From positions 30,006,987 to 30,070,986 of the forward strand of contig CP136063.1 of NCBI GenBank assembly GCA_032622095.1: a stretch of 64,000 nucleotides of DNA, given 5' to 3'. Below the pieces are notes generated by a model. It saw only the letters and a program-made list of their open reading frames with translations. It did not search any database and had not been told where the DNA came from. The DNA comes from Siphonodentalium dalli (taxonomy: Eukaryota; Mollusca; Scaphopoda; Gadilida; Siphonodentaliidae). A program made the translations under genes and the position numbers. Shown here piece after piece: positions 63,801 through 64,000 of the stretch. How positions within the stretch are numbered: position 1 is the stretch's first letter; each line of letters begins with the position of its first letter.

Positions 63801-64000
63801 TGTGGGAAGACTTTTGGAGAAGCTTTCCGGTCATAGTTAGTGGTAAATGCACGCATAACTTTTGTTTCTTCTGCAGAAATGACTTCATCTATGAGAGAAT
63901 CCAACGCCATCGAAATTTCGGGTTTTATTGTAGCAAGCGAGCGAGAGCGTAATTCTGTACCATAACGTTGTTTTATCAACTTAGGTAAGTCCTTGTGTAA
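60713..64000 (-). CDS. pol: LTR retrotransposon polyprotein: zinc finger, protease, reverse transcriptase, RNase H, integrase zinc domain (partial)
   Basis: The frame is open through the right edge of the window, so the N-terminus and 5' LTR are missing. In order: a Cys/His finger CPLCQQ...HFLSMC (about 63716-63775); aspartic protease IIDSGAETN (about 63480); reverse transcriptase with SDLTSSFYQIPL and LADD (62141-62152) in place of the common YVDD; ILGWIWSNGSL and KSFIGAYKVLSRVIP in the connection; RNase H with VTDGSVKQNG, CEIEALS, LTDSKPC and SDFASRN; integrase zinc domain with HPSAHQLK and CHACAS (about 60845-60935). The order fits Ty3/gypsy-type rather than copia elements, but the reverse transcriptase is distant from that of the 34039 element. 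It is otherwise free of stops over more than 1090 codons, which suggests a young copy with one frameshift. Confidence 0.88.
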   Translation of the reverse strand, partial: LHKDLPKLIKQRYGTELRSRSLATIKPEISMALDSLIDEVISAEETKVMRAFTTNYDRKASPKVFPQAASGNRQKCCPLCQQAGRPDFSHFLSMCPHLPARDKKFMTRARSVLITDDNFNDEEICQQIQNTGLDNSCETVKNTPTIPTRRVQVRKSPFLAVYYKHHPVSIIIDSGAETNMLKSSVAHQLGLKVTKSCQSAIQADGSSPLTVTGETRLQLTRDNHTFSLEALVVDQLDVDILAGVPFMNVNDIMVRPARNEVIIGDGTIFVYGSPPRMSGPHRVRRAEAYVVRGPPTTTTVWPGEFVELQLPDDIDADSTVAVEPRPDLQKCPEPDEIWPPPDVICSVGGTIRIVNNTPEAKTIHKSSHICQVLNIMTPSPIGTSVPTSTGNNVISTNKNHSDAVQLDPDNILSPQIKQKFLDVLSDYDHVFDPAYPGYNGSCGPFQAVVNMGPVQPPQRKGHVPQYSRDKLVELQQKFDELEERGVFQRPEDAGVVAEYLNPSFLVKKPNGNYRLVTAFADVGRYSKPPPSMMPDVDSTLRIIGQWKYIAVSDLTSSFYQIPLSRESTKYCGVVTPYRGVRVYMRSAMGMPGSETALEELLSRVLGDLLMEGVVVKLADDLYCGGNSLEELLLNWSRVLQAFSKSDLRLSAAKTVIVPQRASILGWIWSNGSLSASPHRVTTLTTCVPPSTVKGLKSFIGAYKVLSRVIPQCSRILAPLDAMIAGRASQECIKWSDDQCSSFKVAQKHLSTCQSIVLPRADDSLWIVTDGSVKQNGIGATLYVLRNKKLMLAGFFSAKVRSQQIRWLPCEIEALSIAAAIKHFSAFIIQSCDPTCLLTDSKPCVQAFEKLCRGEFSASPRVSTFLSVVSRYQVSVRHLPGSVNLMSDFASRNAPECFNPECRICLFIQQTADSVVRQTSVQDVLSGDVRFPFVNRSTWLQAQSECYDLRRTHSHLTQGTRPSKKVTNIRDIKRYLNSVTVAKDGLLVVKHEQALTHDRERIVIPRNLIDGVATALHIKLSHPSAHQLKMVLHRYFFALDMDNIIETVSAQCHACASLSDPYQKLYRNKVQRSPHLILLVLHSLLTSSEEINNSFS

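Overview
The window looks like an AT-rich, repeat-dense piece of an invertebrate animal genome, most likely a mollusc. This rests on large C2H2 zinc-finger arrays with TGDKPY linkers, numerous short transposon relics, LTR retrotransposons, a tRNA-derived SINE, and the non-coding 'gccataactc / ggtcactgggtcaa' repeats that I associate with bivalve and gastropod genomes. The assignment is inference; no host housekeeping gene is visible. There is no prokaryotic organisation: no operons, ribosome binding sites or CRISPR.

Host-gene layer: five related C2H2 zinc-finger (ZNF) loci lie on the + strand at about 3.9-8.9 kb, 14.3-16.9 kb, 19.6-21.4 kb, 30.5-33.8 kb and 51.2-53.7 kb. They share finger sequences and, in different combinations, an upstream region with a TATA-like box, the start MGDANLN, a 3' flank with an AATAAA, and more distant downstream DNA. 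They are therefore copies from local segmental duplication. Two have long open frames (about 268 aa with nine fingers, and about 352 aa with twelve fingers). The other three are broken by stops, frameshifts or insertions.

Mobile layer, left to right: (1) a TTAA-bounded MITE family with long imperfect inverted repeats and copies throughout; (2) a 3.74-kb inverted-repeat element at 4468-8207 that splits a zinc-finger array, is flanked by a TTA duplication, and carries a decayed minus-strand gene whose product resembles FEN/XPG (PIN-like) nucleases; (3) a solo LTR at 17719-18842; (4) a second TTAA foldback element at 21580-22032; (5) two SINE copies; (6) a 1.47-kb hAT element at 25666-27134 with an 8-bp target duplication and the first two exons of a BED-finger transposase; (7) a Ty3/gypsy element at 34039-44369 with 1145-bp LTRs, a 4-bp target duplication, an unusually long leader, a very short Gag and a pol frame interrupted by stop codons; (8) an element at 44666-45831 with 68-bp inverted repeats and a 9-bp duplication; (9) further TTAA elements at 46868-47470 and 47738-48187; (10) the 3' part of a different LTR retrotransposon on the minus strand from 59757 to the right edge.

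The rest (1-2.6 kb, 9.4-14 kb, 23.2-25 kb, 28.1-29.9 kb, 48.5-49.6 kb, 57.8-59.5 kb) shows only degenerate repeats or nothing I can name. The duplicated ZNF segments are useful because one copy often preserves the empty site of an insertion present in the other. This dates and bounds the SINE at 53757 and the MITE at 32363. The most interesting item is the element at 4468-8207, because it ties a decayed FEN-like gene, of a type I associate with unexplained multicopy animal genes, to defined transposon ends.
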